From Amblyomma americanum (Eukaryota; Arthropoda; Arachnida; Ixodida; Ixodidae): DNA of 64,000 nucleotides. Where the stretch lies: NCBI RefSeq assembly GCF_052857255.1, contig NC_135500.1, positions 106,387,548 to 106,451,547 of the forward strand, given 5' to 3'. Below, in pieces: positions 12,202 to 22,510 of this stretch (position 1 is its first letter; every line of letters starts with the position of its first letter). The notes beneath the pieces were generated by a model, which had not been told where the DNA came from, made no database searches, and was given only the letters and a program-made list of their open reading frames with translations. The position numbers were made by a program, and so were the translations under genes.

Positions 12202-14475
12202 TGCCAGGAAGAAAGAAAAGGAAAGTGCACAGGCCTGCCCACTGGCTCAAGCCGAGCCACAATCGCTGCCACGTGCAGATAGTAGGAGTTGAAAGATGGG
12301 ATAGAAAGGCAGGATAGCAAAGACGCGCTAAAGACAAGGCCGATCCCGGAGGCAGTGCAATACCGGGCCAACCGGTGGCGGGAGTGAAGCATCCTTCAAA
12401 CTCTCCGCCACATTTCCAAAAATAAGTCCAATTGGACACGTAACAGATACTCAACGGGGTCTGGACATTTGCACCTTCTGTGCGCGGCACTGCTCGCTTA
12501 TGGTTGTCTCCTACATACTCGTATATAGCACAAGTCCGTGCTTGCGCACCCATTCAAATGTAATAAACAATCTCTATAGATTTTTTGTTTAATGCCACCG
12601 TGGCCACTGCACGCACATTGCCACCATCGTAGTGTTTATCTGTAATCTCAAGATTTCCTTCAGCTCGCCAGATAAGTAACAATATGCTCTTGTCAATCCA
12701 AGTGGGTATTGTGGGCCCACGGGCCTGCAGGTGGCGTAGTGCGCATGCCAGATGCGAACTGCGATAAAGTGTGGTGTTTTTGTTATACTTTTCGGTTTTT
12801 ATTGCCTGAAAATTTGGCGAACTTTTTTCGGTTTTTATTTCAGAACACTACTCTCGGTTTTTTTCGGTGAATATTATTTTCGTCTTTAAAAGAGAAACTC
12901 AAGTTAAATTAGACCGGGGCACACAGAAGAGGAACTGGTAGTTTACTTCTAGAAACTACGTTCAAACGTTTTTCGTAGTTTGCCGCACTGTCGCGAGGGT
13001 GGGACACCAGGTGCTCTTGCTTGGAATTGAAATTGCATCTGAGCCGTCGCGGTAGCCAGAACTACTTATTAGTGACGCCCATGCGCGGTTTCGTGTCAGT
13101 GTCCTACGTGCAGTTGATTAACGTACTTAATCGACTAACTGCTTTAATCAGGTGATGGCACTGAAGAAACAGTGCTTAACTAACGACAGCGGGGAGACGA
13201 TGCTTCCTGGTCTGCAGAGGCATGTAAGCTAGCGCAACAATTCATATCACGCCGCTACGCCGCTAATCCTACAATACCACCTTCGCACCACGTCCCTGGC
13301 TTCCCTATACACAGCTAAAGTTAGTGTAACTCGAATTGAGCAGCTAGCTATGCCCTGCTAGCTAAATATAGCGCCTTATCCGGTTAATACCGAGTTTCGA
13401 AAATGAATTGGGCGTATGTCTATCGTTTTTTTTTTTCTCTTCGTCTTTCATATTACTACTGTTAGGTGCAACGCGCACTGCTCTGCGTCAGGTGGCCGCC
13501 GTCGTTAACAGACCACACCGCTGAACAAGAGGTGAGACGTGTCTCAAGGCCGGGACGGAAGGAAGCAGTGAGCCACTCAGGATCCCACTCTTCGATCAGC
13601 GCCGAGTGTGGTGAGAATGCGCGAAAGCGATAAGATGCGTTACCCCAAGATCACCGCAGCAAGAATGCGGCGTGAATGCTTGTGCCTGGTGTTTGACTCC
13701 AAAGCTGGGACACGGTGGCGTCAAGGCCCCTCTGCGGGTTTCGCACAAGCCAAAATTAAGTGAGGAGAAATCGGAGACAGGCGGAAGCCGAAGGAAACTC
13801 GCAAATGTTTCACAAGCAGTTCGAGAACAGCCGTTTTGGTCACAGTTGTTTGCATGCGGTCGTCTGCCATTACCATGGCTTTTCAGCGAACGCTGCAAGA
13901 TTATTTTCTGGTTAGCGACTTCACTACATTCCAAATGTGCCCCAGCTTTCGCAGCAATTCGCGTCACAATCCCGTAATCATTTAATCACTTTTTTTTCGT
14001 GCTTGGTATTCCGTGTATTTAGCAACCAAAAAGGACCTTCATCCTGCCTGAGTTTTTAGCACACCGATACAAGTCTGCAGACAATGACGGTTCGAAAGCC
14101 TGTTCAACGCATTTTCCGAAATGTCTTCCCTACTTAAAAAACACAAGCGGACAAAATGACATAAAGCACACGCGTAAATTACAACTGTTTATTACATGTT
14201 GAAAGGGATATTTATACGTCGACAGTATGATAATCACAGAAAATACCTTCATGCCCTCACGGGGCCATTTCCATATTGTCCAGGACTCCGAATCTGTAGT
14301 TACATATCTATCTGTTGTTGTTTTTTGTCATTAAGAGAGATGATATACTTAGTCAGGTTCCTTTATCAGCTGTTTGTATAAAAAAGCTTCCAGAATTTCC
14401 TTTTGAGTCGAACGACTTGAAATGAACCGAAAGGAAAATCGTTGAAGCTTTTTCGGACACAGGAACGTGTGTAAA
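12202..14475. other. Intergenic DNA
   Basis: No gene supported. Around 12774-12865 a short motif (cggtttttat or close variants) recurs four times and may be part of an AT-rich repeat. Frames of about 100-120 codons at 13596-13977 overlap on opposite strands and look like chance. Confidence 0.45.
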
Positions 14476-14560
14476 TCAGGCACGTAGCCATGATTTTTTG
14501 TTCAGATTCGGAGGGGGGAGGTAATCTTTCTTTTTTAAATTGGGCAGGGTAGGGGTGATA
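14476..14560 (+). repeat. Fragment of a G-rich interspersed repeat
   Basis: The core caggcacgtagccatgattttt followed at once by a G-rich run (ggaggggggaggt) resembles a short repeat seen widely in invertebrate genomes. Only this core is recognisable. Family and ends are unknown. Confidence 0.35.
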
Positions 14561-14639
14561 TTTACTAGTACAAGCGTGAATAACGACCAGTGGTGGCTAA
14601 TAGGTTAATTTCCATATTGGTCACTCGCTTCATAGTACT

Positions 14640-14850
14640 GTGGGGGTCTTCATGACACTCCTGGCGCAGTGGTGCATTGGTAAAGCTATGCGCAACTGTC
14701 TTTCTCTGACTGGTGCTGCCATCGGCGCGACGTGGTTTGCTCAGGTTGGGTTACGACCCAGGTTGCCCTTCTCGAGCAGCCTCTCGCGATTAATTGAACT
14801 GCCACCTGACACGATGGGCAGGTGGCTAGAATATATTTGTATGATGAGCC
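14640..14850 (+). mobile_element. Second SINE type (tRNA-like head)
   Basis: The sequence contains a good box A (TGGCGCAGTGG at about 14662-14672). About 80 bp later comes a degraded box-B-like region (gggttacgaccc). Then follows a body with gcctctcgcgatta and ctgccacctgac, which is shared with 33584-33622. It is unrelated in sequence to the Ruka-type copies. No clear target-site duplication was found, so the ends are approximate. Confidence 0.5.
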
Positions 14851-15692
14851 CGATGAGCCGGTCAACAGCCGGCCAGAAAACAGGCTTCAGACAAGCACAC
14901 GACGGCTAAATGCGGGAAATGCCCCCTATAAGTGCTAGCGTGCTAAAAACCACACGAGGCAACGAGTAATATTCATATTACTCATGGATTTAACTGTTTT
15001 TTCACGGTTTAATGACACATGGTCAGTTTCAAGCTTCTATTTCCCAACTTATCTATAACCTATTTCAAGACTACAGCCCTTGGGATACGGCATTGCTGTT
15101 GCGGGCCGTCACTCAAGGAAATAATGAAACGAAAGGAAAAGTTAAACGCAAGTGGCATGGAGAGACCACACCTTCTTGACAATTTTTTTTGTACTTCCAT
15201 ATTTTTTTGAACAAAGCTTTAACTAGGCATGCGATTCCTATAGTTATGAGCCAATGATATAAAATTGCTAGATGAAATGTAAATACCAACCGACCACCCT
15301 TTGCTTCATATTACCTGAAAGCACCCTCAGAGTTCAGCGTTTCACCGCCAACCATTCAGAGCTTGGCCGCCAGAGCAATCGCGCTTCTGCTGCAGTAAAC
15401 TATATATGACAAACGTCAGCGCTTACCTATGTGCTACATTGGTAAAGAAGCGTGCTATTTCCAAGGGTGCGTCTTGAGGCTTCCCGGCCGTCGAACCGTG
15501 TCTTCTCCGGAGGTTGCCCCGCAGGAATGCAAAATATGGTGCAAGATGGCGGTTCATCGGGAAGGAAAATAGCCCAAGTATATTTTCAACAGTATCGCTT
15601 TGAGAATGATGGCCGCAGTACGAAGGATTCGTCGACAACTCGATTGGACGACTTCGAACGAATGCTGGCGCGGGGTTAAACAGCCCCTCTTA
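14851..15692. other. Intergenic DNA
   Basis: No gene supported. An AAGATGGCGG motif lies at 15543-15552. It resembles a YY1-type site but has no associated exon evidence. Confidence 0.4.
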
Positions 15693-16343
15693 TACCCCTG
15701 TCACACGGGCACCGAAAAGACCTTTGAGAATCAGGTCCTTATATCCAAAGGCGTAAGGAGTGCAGCTACACGGCACAAATGTTGCACCTTTGCCGCTAAG
15801 GGCCATGGAGGCGAAGGCGCCCGCCGGAGACCTTTGGAGCCCAAAGACGCGGCCTTCAAGAACCTGCGATCGTAGTGCCACCCAATGTAAAAAAGTAAAA
15901 GCAATAAAAAAATTGATACAGCCAACAATGTCTGAACACATTTCTTTTAAATACGAAAGGTGTCTCTGACTTTGCTTGTTGTACGGGTGTTTATATTTTA
16001 TGCCCACATTTGAAGATAGTGAAAGCGTTGAAACAACACCGAGTGCCCCTGGTGGCCAAGGCATGCCAATACACAAAACCTGCTGTTGCTGATGAGTGTA
16101 GCTGTTGCAGTTCTTTTAAGGAAGCAGTTAGAATAAAAAAATTGTCTGAGCTCAACGGATAAACAGAAAACACCACTTTAATTTTAAAACACTCACTTCA
16201 GCCGCCTCTAGAACAGCAGCGGGTGCTAAGCCTGAACGACAGTTTCACCTTTGGGCTGCACCGTGTAGGTGCGTCGCTGCTCCTTTGGTGAAAAAAGGTA
16301 CCTTTGCTGGAAAGGCCTTAAAGGAATGCCGTGTGACTGGAGT
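15693..16343. mobile_element. Non-autonomous DNA transposon-like element with terminal inverted repeats
   Basis: The left end (tacccctgtcacacgg, 15693 on) and the right end (reverse complement tactccagtcacacgg, ending 16343) are inverted copies. The similarity continues inward with aagacctttga/aaggcctttcc and repeated ccaaagg motifs near both ends. The roughly 650-bp interior has no transposase frame. This fits a MITE-like element, of which I recall similar tick copies starting cccctgtcacacgg. The target-site duplication is not clear. Confidence 0.65.
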
Positions 16344-16434
16344 ATCAGTGTCTTCATGAGTTTTTTTCTCCTATGAGACACGTTTTTCTTGCAAGCAAGG
16401 CAGCAATGGGAGATAGCTGGTTGTACTTTGCATT

Positions 16435-16548
16435 TTTGATGGAAATAACGCGCTACACTAGGAAGTGGACGAGAGAAGCCGGCGCGCTTGTCCTGTCCAA
16501 ACCGTTTGTCTCGTCAAACTCCTAGTACAGCGCGTTATTTCCATCAAA
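16435..16548. mobile_element. Foldback element, 29-bp arms
   Basis: The left arm at 16435-16463 starts TTTGATGGAAATAACGCGCT. The right arm at 16520-16548 is its reverse complement at 27 of 29 positions. A loop of 56 bp separates the arms. It has no coding capacity and is likely a small MITE or the terminal part of a collapsed element. Confidence 0.8.
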
Positions 16549-16799
16549 GAGTTTTCCTTGGACGCTGGCGTGCATCTGGTGTTTCCATGGCACTGATTAG
16601 TCCAGTGCACGTTGGAAAGACGTGCAGACGTGCTGCGGCCTCCCAGTCTGCTACATTCAGCGACAGCTGTGACGTCAGCGCAGGGTGCTGGCGGGAACGA
16701 GACGCAGCAGTCTGCACTTTCCGCATGCCGAAGAAATTCCTGGCTGCTTGCTGGACAAGGCCTTTCTTTTTTTACGGCATTAAGTGCATAAAGCTGCCC

Positions 16800-17063
16800 G
16801 GTGACTGTGAGTGATGTGTATTTCCGCGCCTGGACGATGGGCCAGCGACATGCTATCTCAGCACCGACAAAGAGGCGCCGGTCGCCGAGTGTACAGCAGT
16901 TCTTCCAAGAGAGCGGAGCGCGCTGCGAGCTCGGGCTCAGGGGAGGCAGCGGATGGGCCTATTCGGTCGTTCCAGCGACGGTGGCGGCGCCACGCGGCCT
17001 CTTCCTGTAGCGTCGAGCCGGTGATCGCTCTGCGCGGCGCGTGCAGTGTCAGTGGTTAGGAGC
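16800..17063 (+). other. Candidate non-coding first exon ending at a consensus splice donor
   Basis: A CpG-rich block of about 260 bp ends at GC|GTAAGTAAG (donor GTAAGT at 17064-17069), a strong 5' splice site at the edge of a GC-rich island. Two overlapping frames (69 and 82 codons) show no domain. The evidence is only composition plus a donor motif. It could equally be chance. Confidence 0.2.
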
Positions 17064-17069
17064 GTAAGT

Positions 17070-18559
17070 AAGATACGCGTCAGAAATGAGCATATTCTGT
17101 TATTCTACGATGTGCGAACATTCCAAACACGTTGTTTCTGCCAACACATAAAGAGCTCAAAAAGCAGTGTTTAAGTGCGTTCTGCAGGCTGATAACGTGT
17201 TTGAGCCCAATGACCCGTCTGCTCCTTAGCGACGTACTCTGTTGACGCCACGACACCGTGTCGTCTGTGCATTCCTATTCGGAGTTTTGTTCATGCGACC
17301 AACGTAGCGTGTTACGTACAACTACATGAAAGCAGTGCAGTGCTTAAACACTGAGCTGATTGGTTATATTTTAAGGCGGATGTTTGCAGAAAACAAACAT
17401 CTTTAATCACGCTTCAATCCATTCTGGTCTGGATTAAACACGGCTTTCTGGTCACAACGTGACTGCTAAATGGCGATAGGAATGGCAAGAACTCCACAAT
17501 TGTACCTTCAGTTCTCGGACATAATGCGCAGAGTGGATGAATAACCGCATACGCTTCTTGGCAACTGTCGTCTGCTCACTCGATCAAAGCGTTTTCCCCC
17601 GCTAGTCAAAACACATTTTGTGCTCTAATTTAGACTGTCTTATAAAGCTCGAACGACCCCCTGGCTGCTGCTTCAAACCACAGCTACATTGCCTTTTCTA
17701 TTACCGCATATATGTGACAAACGTACGCTGCAGATGGACTATAGTAGGACACAATTAAGTCTGCAGTAAAGCTCCGCCCACATTACTGAGCACCGAACAG
17801 AATTTCTTCGTGAGAAAATGTGGACCCCTGGTAAAACTTTTCTGTTTACCTAAACAAGCAGCCAATGACGAGTCAAAATTGTAGGCTCAAGGGTTTTGAT
17901 GTTTCTGGCTTCATTGATACAGTCCAACATTAAAAAGTTGATTTTGACCACTGTTGTAATTGGTAAGTGCAGTTATATTACGCCATGGACCGTGGCCAGC
18001 GTTACTAACTGCTGATTTTTTGGTTTTCAATTGTGCCTTTATAAAATCAGCGCGCAATAAATGCAAATTCCGTATTTATGCGGGCAAGGGCCGCGCTCGC
18101 GTGTAGCAACGAAATATAGCGTCAGAGTGTTAGGGTCGTTAAAGTAGTTTCTTTCTGCTTTCGTGTGAGTTCCGAAAGAACAAGAATGTGAACGCGCAAA
18201 AAAACAACAGATCAAAGTGTTTGTCGCACTTTACTATGATGAGTTCGCAAGTTTCGGAGTTTTTGCGGCACTTGCTAACTAGCGATTCCATGCTCATATC
18301 GATAAAAAATTAATTCGCGCCTCTAATGCAGTCAAACTTCAGCATAGGATCCTATTGATAACCGACAATCATGTACTGCTGCTTATCTAGACTCTAAAAA
18401 TCGCACCAAAAGTGGTCCAACGTCAAGAAGCCGCTTTGTTTCAACAGAGACGCACGCTATGGCATCGGCGCCATCACCGCCTTGTCCGCCATGTCGTGCT
18501 GTCGCCGCGCCACCTATAGGAGCTGGAACTAACGAATAGAACAGTGTTCTAGAAGGCGT
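17070..18559. other. Intergenic or intronic DNA
   Basis: AT-rich sequence without long frames or recognised repeats. If the block at 16800-17063 is an exon, this would be intron. Confidence 0.45.
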
Positions 18560-18668
18560 TGTAGGGGCAATAATAATAATAATTGGTTTTTGAGGAAAGG
18601 AAATGGCGCAGTATCGGTCTCATATATCGCTTCTCGGCCTTTTGGCTAAGATCAAAGTGTAGGGGCAA
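18560..18668 (-). pseudogene. Chimeric retro-insertion: tick repeat 3' tail joined to the 5' end of U2 snRNA
   Basis: Positions 18626-18662 match the first 37 nt of U2 snRNA (ATCGCTTCTCGG, CCTTTTGGCTAAG, ATCAAAGTGTAG) on the plus strand, and then similarity stops. Left of it, 18571-18625 is a known-looking tick repeat end with an (AAT)n tract and ggaaaggaaatggcgcagtatc, read antisense. The whole is bracketed by 11-bp direct repeats TGTAGGGGCAA (18560-18570 and 18658-18668), so both parts arrived in one 87-bp insertion. The U2 branch-point recognition and Sm regions are absent, so it is not a functional snRNA gene. The repeat's tail orientation puts the insert on the minus strand, with U2 antisense to it. 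Confidence 0.75.
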
Positions 18669-19231
18669 GAGCGAAGCGGGTTTCGATGGGAGGCGCTGAA
18701 GCAAAAAAAAAAAAAACCTGTTGGCCGCGCGCGGCGCTGACGTCTAATACTGGAAGGGAAAGCTGGCCGTCTGCGTTGTTGCGTCTTTGCATTAAGTGAG
18801 TTTGAGCGTTGTCGTTGGGAAAGGGTGGCGCTTTAAGCTCGTTGGGATAATAAAAGCGGGTAAGCGCGTCCCTCGGAGACATAAACATATGCAAAAAGTC
18901 TACAAAACGCTGGTACTACTCCACACCCAGCCGACCGCGAACATTTCACCTGAGTGGGGCACCCTGAGGATGCATTACCAACCAAAGGCACACGAGCAAA
19001 AAAACCATCTGGGGCAGGAAAAGTGCACTGTAGAGTACCAGCGAACGCGTGCAAAGTTGACGAACAATTACAAGCGATGAGCAGTGAAGCTCGAGGGGAA
19101 GGTGAAAGAAGATTGGCTAAATGAAATGGAGGTGAAACCCCTCGGCAATAGCACGAAACGAGGGTAAAGCAAGAATGAAAGGGTGTGGAAGATGAGTAGA
19201 AGGAACGAACGGAGGTGTTGGACAAGATAAA
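18669..19231. other. Intergenic DNA
   Basis: A poly-A tract at about 18703-18716. The 94- and 167-codon overlapping frames here have no recognisable features. Confidence 0.4.
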
Positions 19232-19530
19232 GTGAAAGGTTTGGATCGGTTTTATGGGGTCAACCCGGGGTTTAGCCTCGTAACCTGAGTCGCTATTGAG
19301 ACAAGTGACTGGGGTTACGAAGGACGCTGCAGCCACTCTAGATAATTTCGAGCCACTGGGGTACGTTCTTTAATGTGCACTGTCATCGCACAGTACACGT
19401 GTGCCTTTATAGCTTTTCGCCTCCATCTAAATGCGACCGCTGTGGCAGGGATACAACCCGAATCTTTCGTGCCAGCAGCCGAGCGCGCACTACAACCACT
19501 GATCAGTCATCACGGCGGTGAAAGAAATGG
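19232..19530 (-). mobile_element. Old Ruka-type SINE copy
   Basis: Minus-strand copy with body at about 19245-19517. Recognisable parts are gagccactggggta and cgttctttaatgtgcactgtcatcgc (body), cgcctccatctaaatgcgacc, and a tRNA-like head whose box A region reads tgatcagtggttg (rc). Divergence is high, including a roughly 15-bp insertion near 19300. Flanks GTGAAAGgttTGG and GTGAAAGaaaTGG (19232-19244, 19518-19530) look like an eroded target-site duplication. Confidence 0.75.
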
Positions 19531-21248
19531 AAGCGCGGAAAAAAATACAATAAAGCAAGTGCTCATTAAGCAGGAAAAAGAAGGCAATAAATAAAACTAT
19601 GGGAGGAGACAAACAGATTAAGACCTACGTCCGCCGACGCGGAGAGAAACGACATTTCCCTTCCTCTTGTATCCCTCACAACCATTGTATCTCCTTGTTT
19701 GTGGAAAAAATAAACTCAACCCAACTTCTGTGAGAATGAGAGAGGGCTCGCTGACGAGGCAGAAGTAATTTGAACGGTCTCAGTTATTTCTTTGGTTAGG
19801 CAGCCACTATTCGTGATCACTGAGCAGCTCTCAAAGACTGGCAGGCAGCCGCACTCCCTGCAGTGACACCATTAAGGCGTCCGCCACGGTACCTTTCAAT
19901 CACTCTTTCCATCGCTTAAGCACCAGTACAAAGTGGAAACGGGGCAGTTTTCTGCATATATGTATCATGTGAACATAACAGCTGTTATTTTATTAGTGAA
20001 TAAGTCCCATCTGAGAATGTACGTCCAAGCCCGAAATGAATGCTCTATTAAAAGCGAAAGTTCGTTGCGTTGTTAACTGCATCAAAATTTGCATTTTATA
20101 ATTTTAAAATTGCATTTATCTGGCTTGTGGTTGCGTTAATGTTATACTTAAATTTAGAAAACAGTCATTTCTAAGATTAGGCAGGAGCGATATGAAACTC
20201 AATACTCAAGCGAGAATACTCAAGCGAGTATTAAAAGAACCAGTAACGGTATAGGTTGCCCATTATAATTAATGGCGTAACCAATTTAAGTGAACATGTA
20301 CGAAGAATAAGCACTGACATCATGGGTACAAAATCGCGCACTATAAGGCGATTTGCATGAATGCATGAATGGCCTTCATTAAATAGTGGGCGTCGTGCTC
20401 GCATGCAGCTGATGCTACATCCGCCCGTTCCATCAGCCATGAACTGTCCATGGAAGCTGTAAAATCTCCTAGTAGCGTTATAAAAACGCCTTGAGCGCAT
20501 ATTTGAATAGCGTTATAAAATTTTCACGAATAAAACTACCGTCAGAAGGGTGGTGAATTATCGCATAGGAAAAAAAAATCAAGAATCCGGTGTCCTGTGT
20601 TGTGAACCTCAACGAGTGAGCGAAACAATAAAAGGCACTTGCGGACTCATCGTTCAAGCGCTATCCAATTTCGTCTGGAGAATATTGCACGTGACCTTCT
20701 CGAAAAAAAAATAATAATAATGAAACAAAACGCCGGAAAAAGCAAGATTGGCAGTTGCCTTTTATCAAATACAACAAACTGGCAGCCAAAAGTTGTAGGT
20801 TATGGTTTTACCATTCCTAGGGCTGCCCAGAATATCCTACGGGGGTGGCGTACGTCGAAGGGGGAGTTAGTTTTGGGGAATTGTTCCACTTCAAGACAAA
20901 ATAAAAAGAACAAATCGCGGCATTGAGACCGCGATATATTGGTTTCACATAACGCAATGCAAAGATTAAGCAGTTTAGGTGCTTGTGAGCGAACAAAATC
21001 AATTTCTCCAGTGACAGAAAGGAGCGCCGGGCAAATTTTCCAGATAGCGGCCGCCATCCCTTGCTTCCCGTTGGCGCCGTCACTGAAACACAGCCGCTGA
21101 TTTCTCTTTGCAAGGTTAAAAATAATTATCCACTCATTTTTGGCATCTTCATTGGCAGCCAAGCGGTGATGCAATAAAAAAAATGGCTGGGGCCTAGCTA
21201 ATTAAGGTTAAGCCTAGATATCTCGAAGCGAAAAGGTTCGGTGATACT
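19531..21248. other. Intergenic DNA, possible retroposon 3' end
   Basis: At 19640-19735 a stretch ends with gtttgtggaaaaaataaactcaaccc, which resembles a polyadenylation signal and tail, possibly from an old retroposed copy. Small direct repeats are present: AATACTCAAGCGAG twice at about 20201-20228 and tagcgttataaaa twice at about 20470-20515. No gene is supported. Confidence 0.4.
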
Positions 21249-21358
21249 TATGGTTTAGCTTATGGTTATGCTTTATGATTTAGCCTATGGTTATGCTTAC
21301 TGTTTAGCTTACGGTTATGCTTTATGATTTAGTCTATGGATACGCTTACGGTTTAGCC
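21249..21358 (+). repeat. 12-bp minisatellite with 49-bp higher-order period
   Basis: Nine units alternate between TAYGGTTTAGCT and TAYGGTTATGCT types. Every third unit of a set is 13 bp long (TTATGATTTAGYC). Units 1-4 and 5-8 form two 49-bp super-repeats, with a ninth unit starting a third. The first frame reads Tyr-Gly-Leu-Ala-Tyr-Gly-Tyr-Ala, but the 13-bp units shift the phase and bring TGA stops, so it is not coding as it stands. Confidence 0.9.
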
Positions 21359-21479
21359 AACTGCCGTGGTAGCACTTCTGTATCGGTAGTATCCCTCTCT
21401 TCTCTTTGCATGTTCAATGCGTACGCCTATTCTCTGGCAAGCGGTTATATAGTCGGCCTCCGCGATAAACACGCGCTTG

Positions 21480-21760
21480 CAGCGAACGTCAAACGATGAC
21501 GCATAGCGCGCGGCAGTGGCCACCTGCGCTGCGCGTGACGTCACGTGCGGCAGCGGCGAAAGGTCAGGCGACGGAGTTGGCGGCGGCCCCCTGCGCCGCG
21601 CGTGACGTCACTCGTTCTCCGACATACGCCGGCTCGCGCGAAGCGCGGTGTTGACTAGCGTAGTGAAGCTTTTCGCTTCAAAAACAGCGCGACTCTCCTG
21701 TCGGCCCCTCCTAGCCGCGCTGCGCGCGTACCGACAACGCGCTGTTTCTGTTCTAGGAGT
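21480..21760. repeat. CpG-rich repeat with two TGACGTCA sites
   Basis: Two imperfect direct copies of ctgcgcYgcgcgtgacgtcac lie about 70 bp apart (about 21525-21545 and 21589-21610), each containing a perfect CRE/ATF palindrome TGACGTCA. Further right, AAACAGCGCG (about 21682) and CGCGCTGTTT (about 21737) form an inverted pair. It is probably a GC-rich tick interspersed repeat. A regulatory role is possible but unproven. Confidence 0.45.
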
Positions 21761-22157
21761 GGCAGAGCGCCGCTTTTGCCACCACAAAACCTTCTAGAGC
21801 ACTGGCGCCGCGGTGCGCCGAGACTGAGCGGTTGAGCCACGTATTCGAAGGAGCCATCCCACAAGTAGCGAAAAAAGTTTTCCAATCGGGCAGCAACGCG
21901 GTTGAAGCGGAATAACTGCTTACACTCGCCGCTGCAGGCTGTAAGCAAGGGGAAGATGGAAAGCTCCGAAGCATTGCCGGGAAAAGGCCTTGCACTGCAA
22001 CAGAGGCAGCGCTGGATGTCTCCTCTGCGCTCCCCTCACCTCGACCAGTCAACTGGTCGGGGGCATCTGCCTCGTCGCTGGAATTTCAACACAAAGTCAA
22101 CATGGATTTTTGTAAGGGCGGTGCTTCGCCTCGTAAAATGTCCGTTGAAATCCTTAC

Positions 22158-22254
22158 CTTTAGTGATGGTTAAGCGATGCCGCCACCGTTTTCTCGGTTG
22201 TTTCTCCCCCATCTGCACGATCAGCCCGCCACAGTCACAAGTTGGTGTATACAT
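22158..22254 (-). CDS. Candidate short first coding exon (weak)
   Basis: On the minus strand an ATG at 22254 opens a 32-codon frame (MYTPTCDCGG..., then basic QPRKRWRHR). It runs into AAAG|GTAAGG, a good splice donor at 22157-22152. The upstream DNA (22260-22510) is moderately GC-rich and could hold a promoter. No homologue is recognised, no downstream exon was found, and the exon may be chance. It is listed because start, frame and donor agree. Confidence 0.18.
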
Positions 22255-22510
22255 GCACTCGCTGTAGTTGCTCGTCCGTCAAGTGAGTAATGCTCATCTT
22301 CGGCACTGGACATAAGCAAAAAGGAGCCGCTATCGCCGCTGTATGCCATTGATGATTCGTTCGCGTTGACACCACAGAGGCGCCGCTCTCAATTTCTCCT
22401 GCAGGTCAGAGGCCGCTGAACTCGACTTGCCACATAGCCGTCTCTCAGCACTGTCTCCGCGACAACCACCGCTCGTCGCTTTCTCCGCTTTTTGGCGCCT
22501 CAGTTTCTGT

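Noticed and set aside
11904..12553. Frames of 109-201 codons with Thr-Asp-Arg-Gln or Cys-Leu-Ser-Val repeats
   Set aside because: Direct product of the stop-free 4-bp microsatellite in all frames.
18626..18662. Functional U2 snRNA gene
   Set aside because: Only the first 37 nt are present. The branch-point pairing region, Sm site and 3' stem-loops are missing, and the match lies within a retro-insertion.
21249..21358. CRISPR-like array
   Set aside because: Units are contiguous 12-13-bp tandem repeats without spacers.
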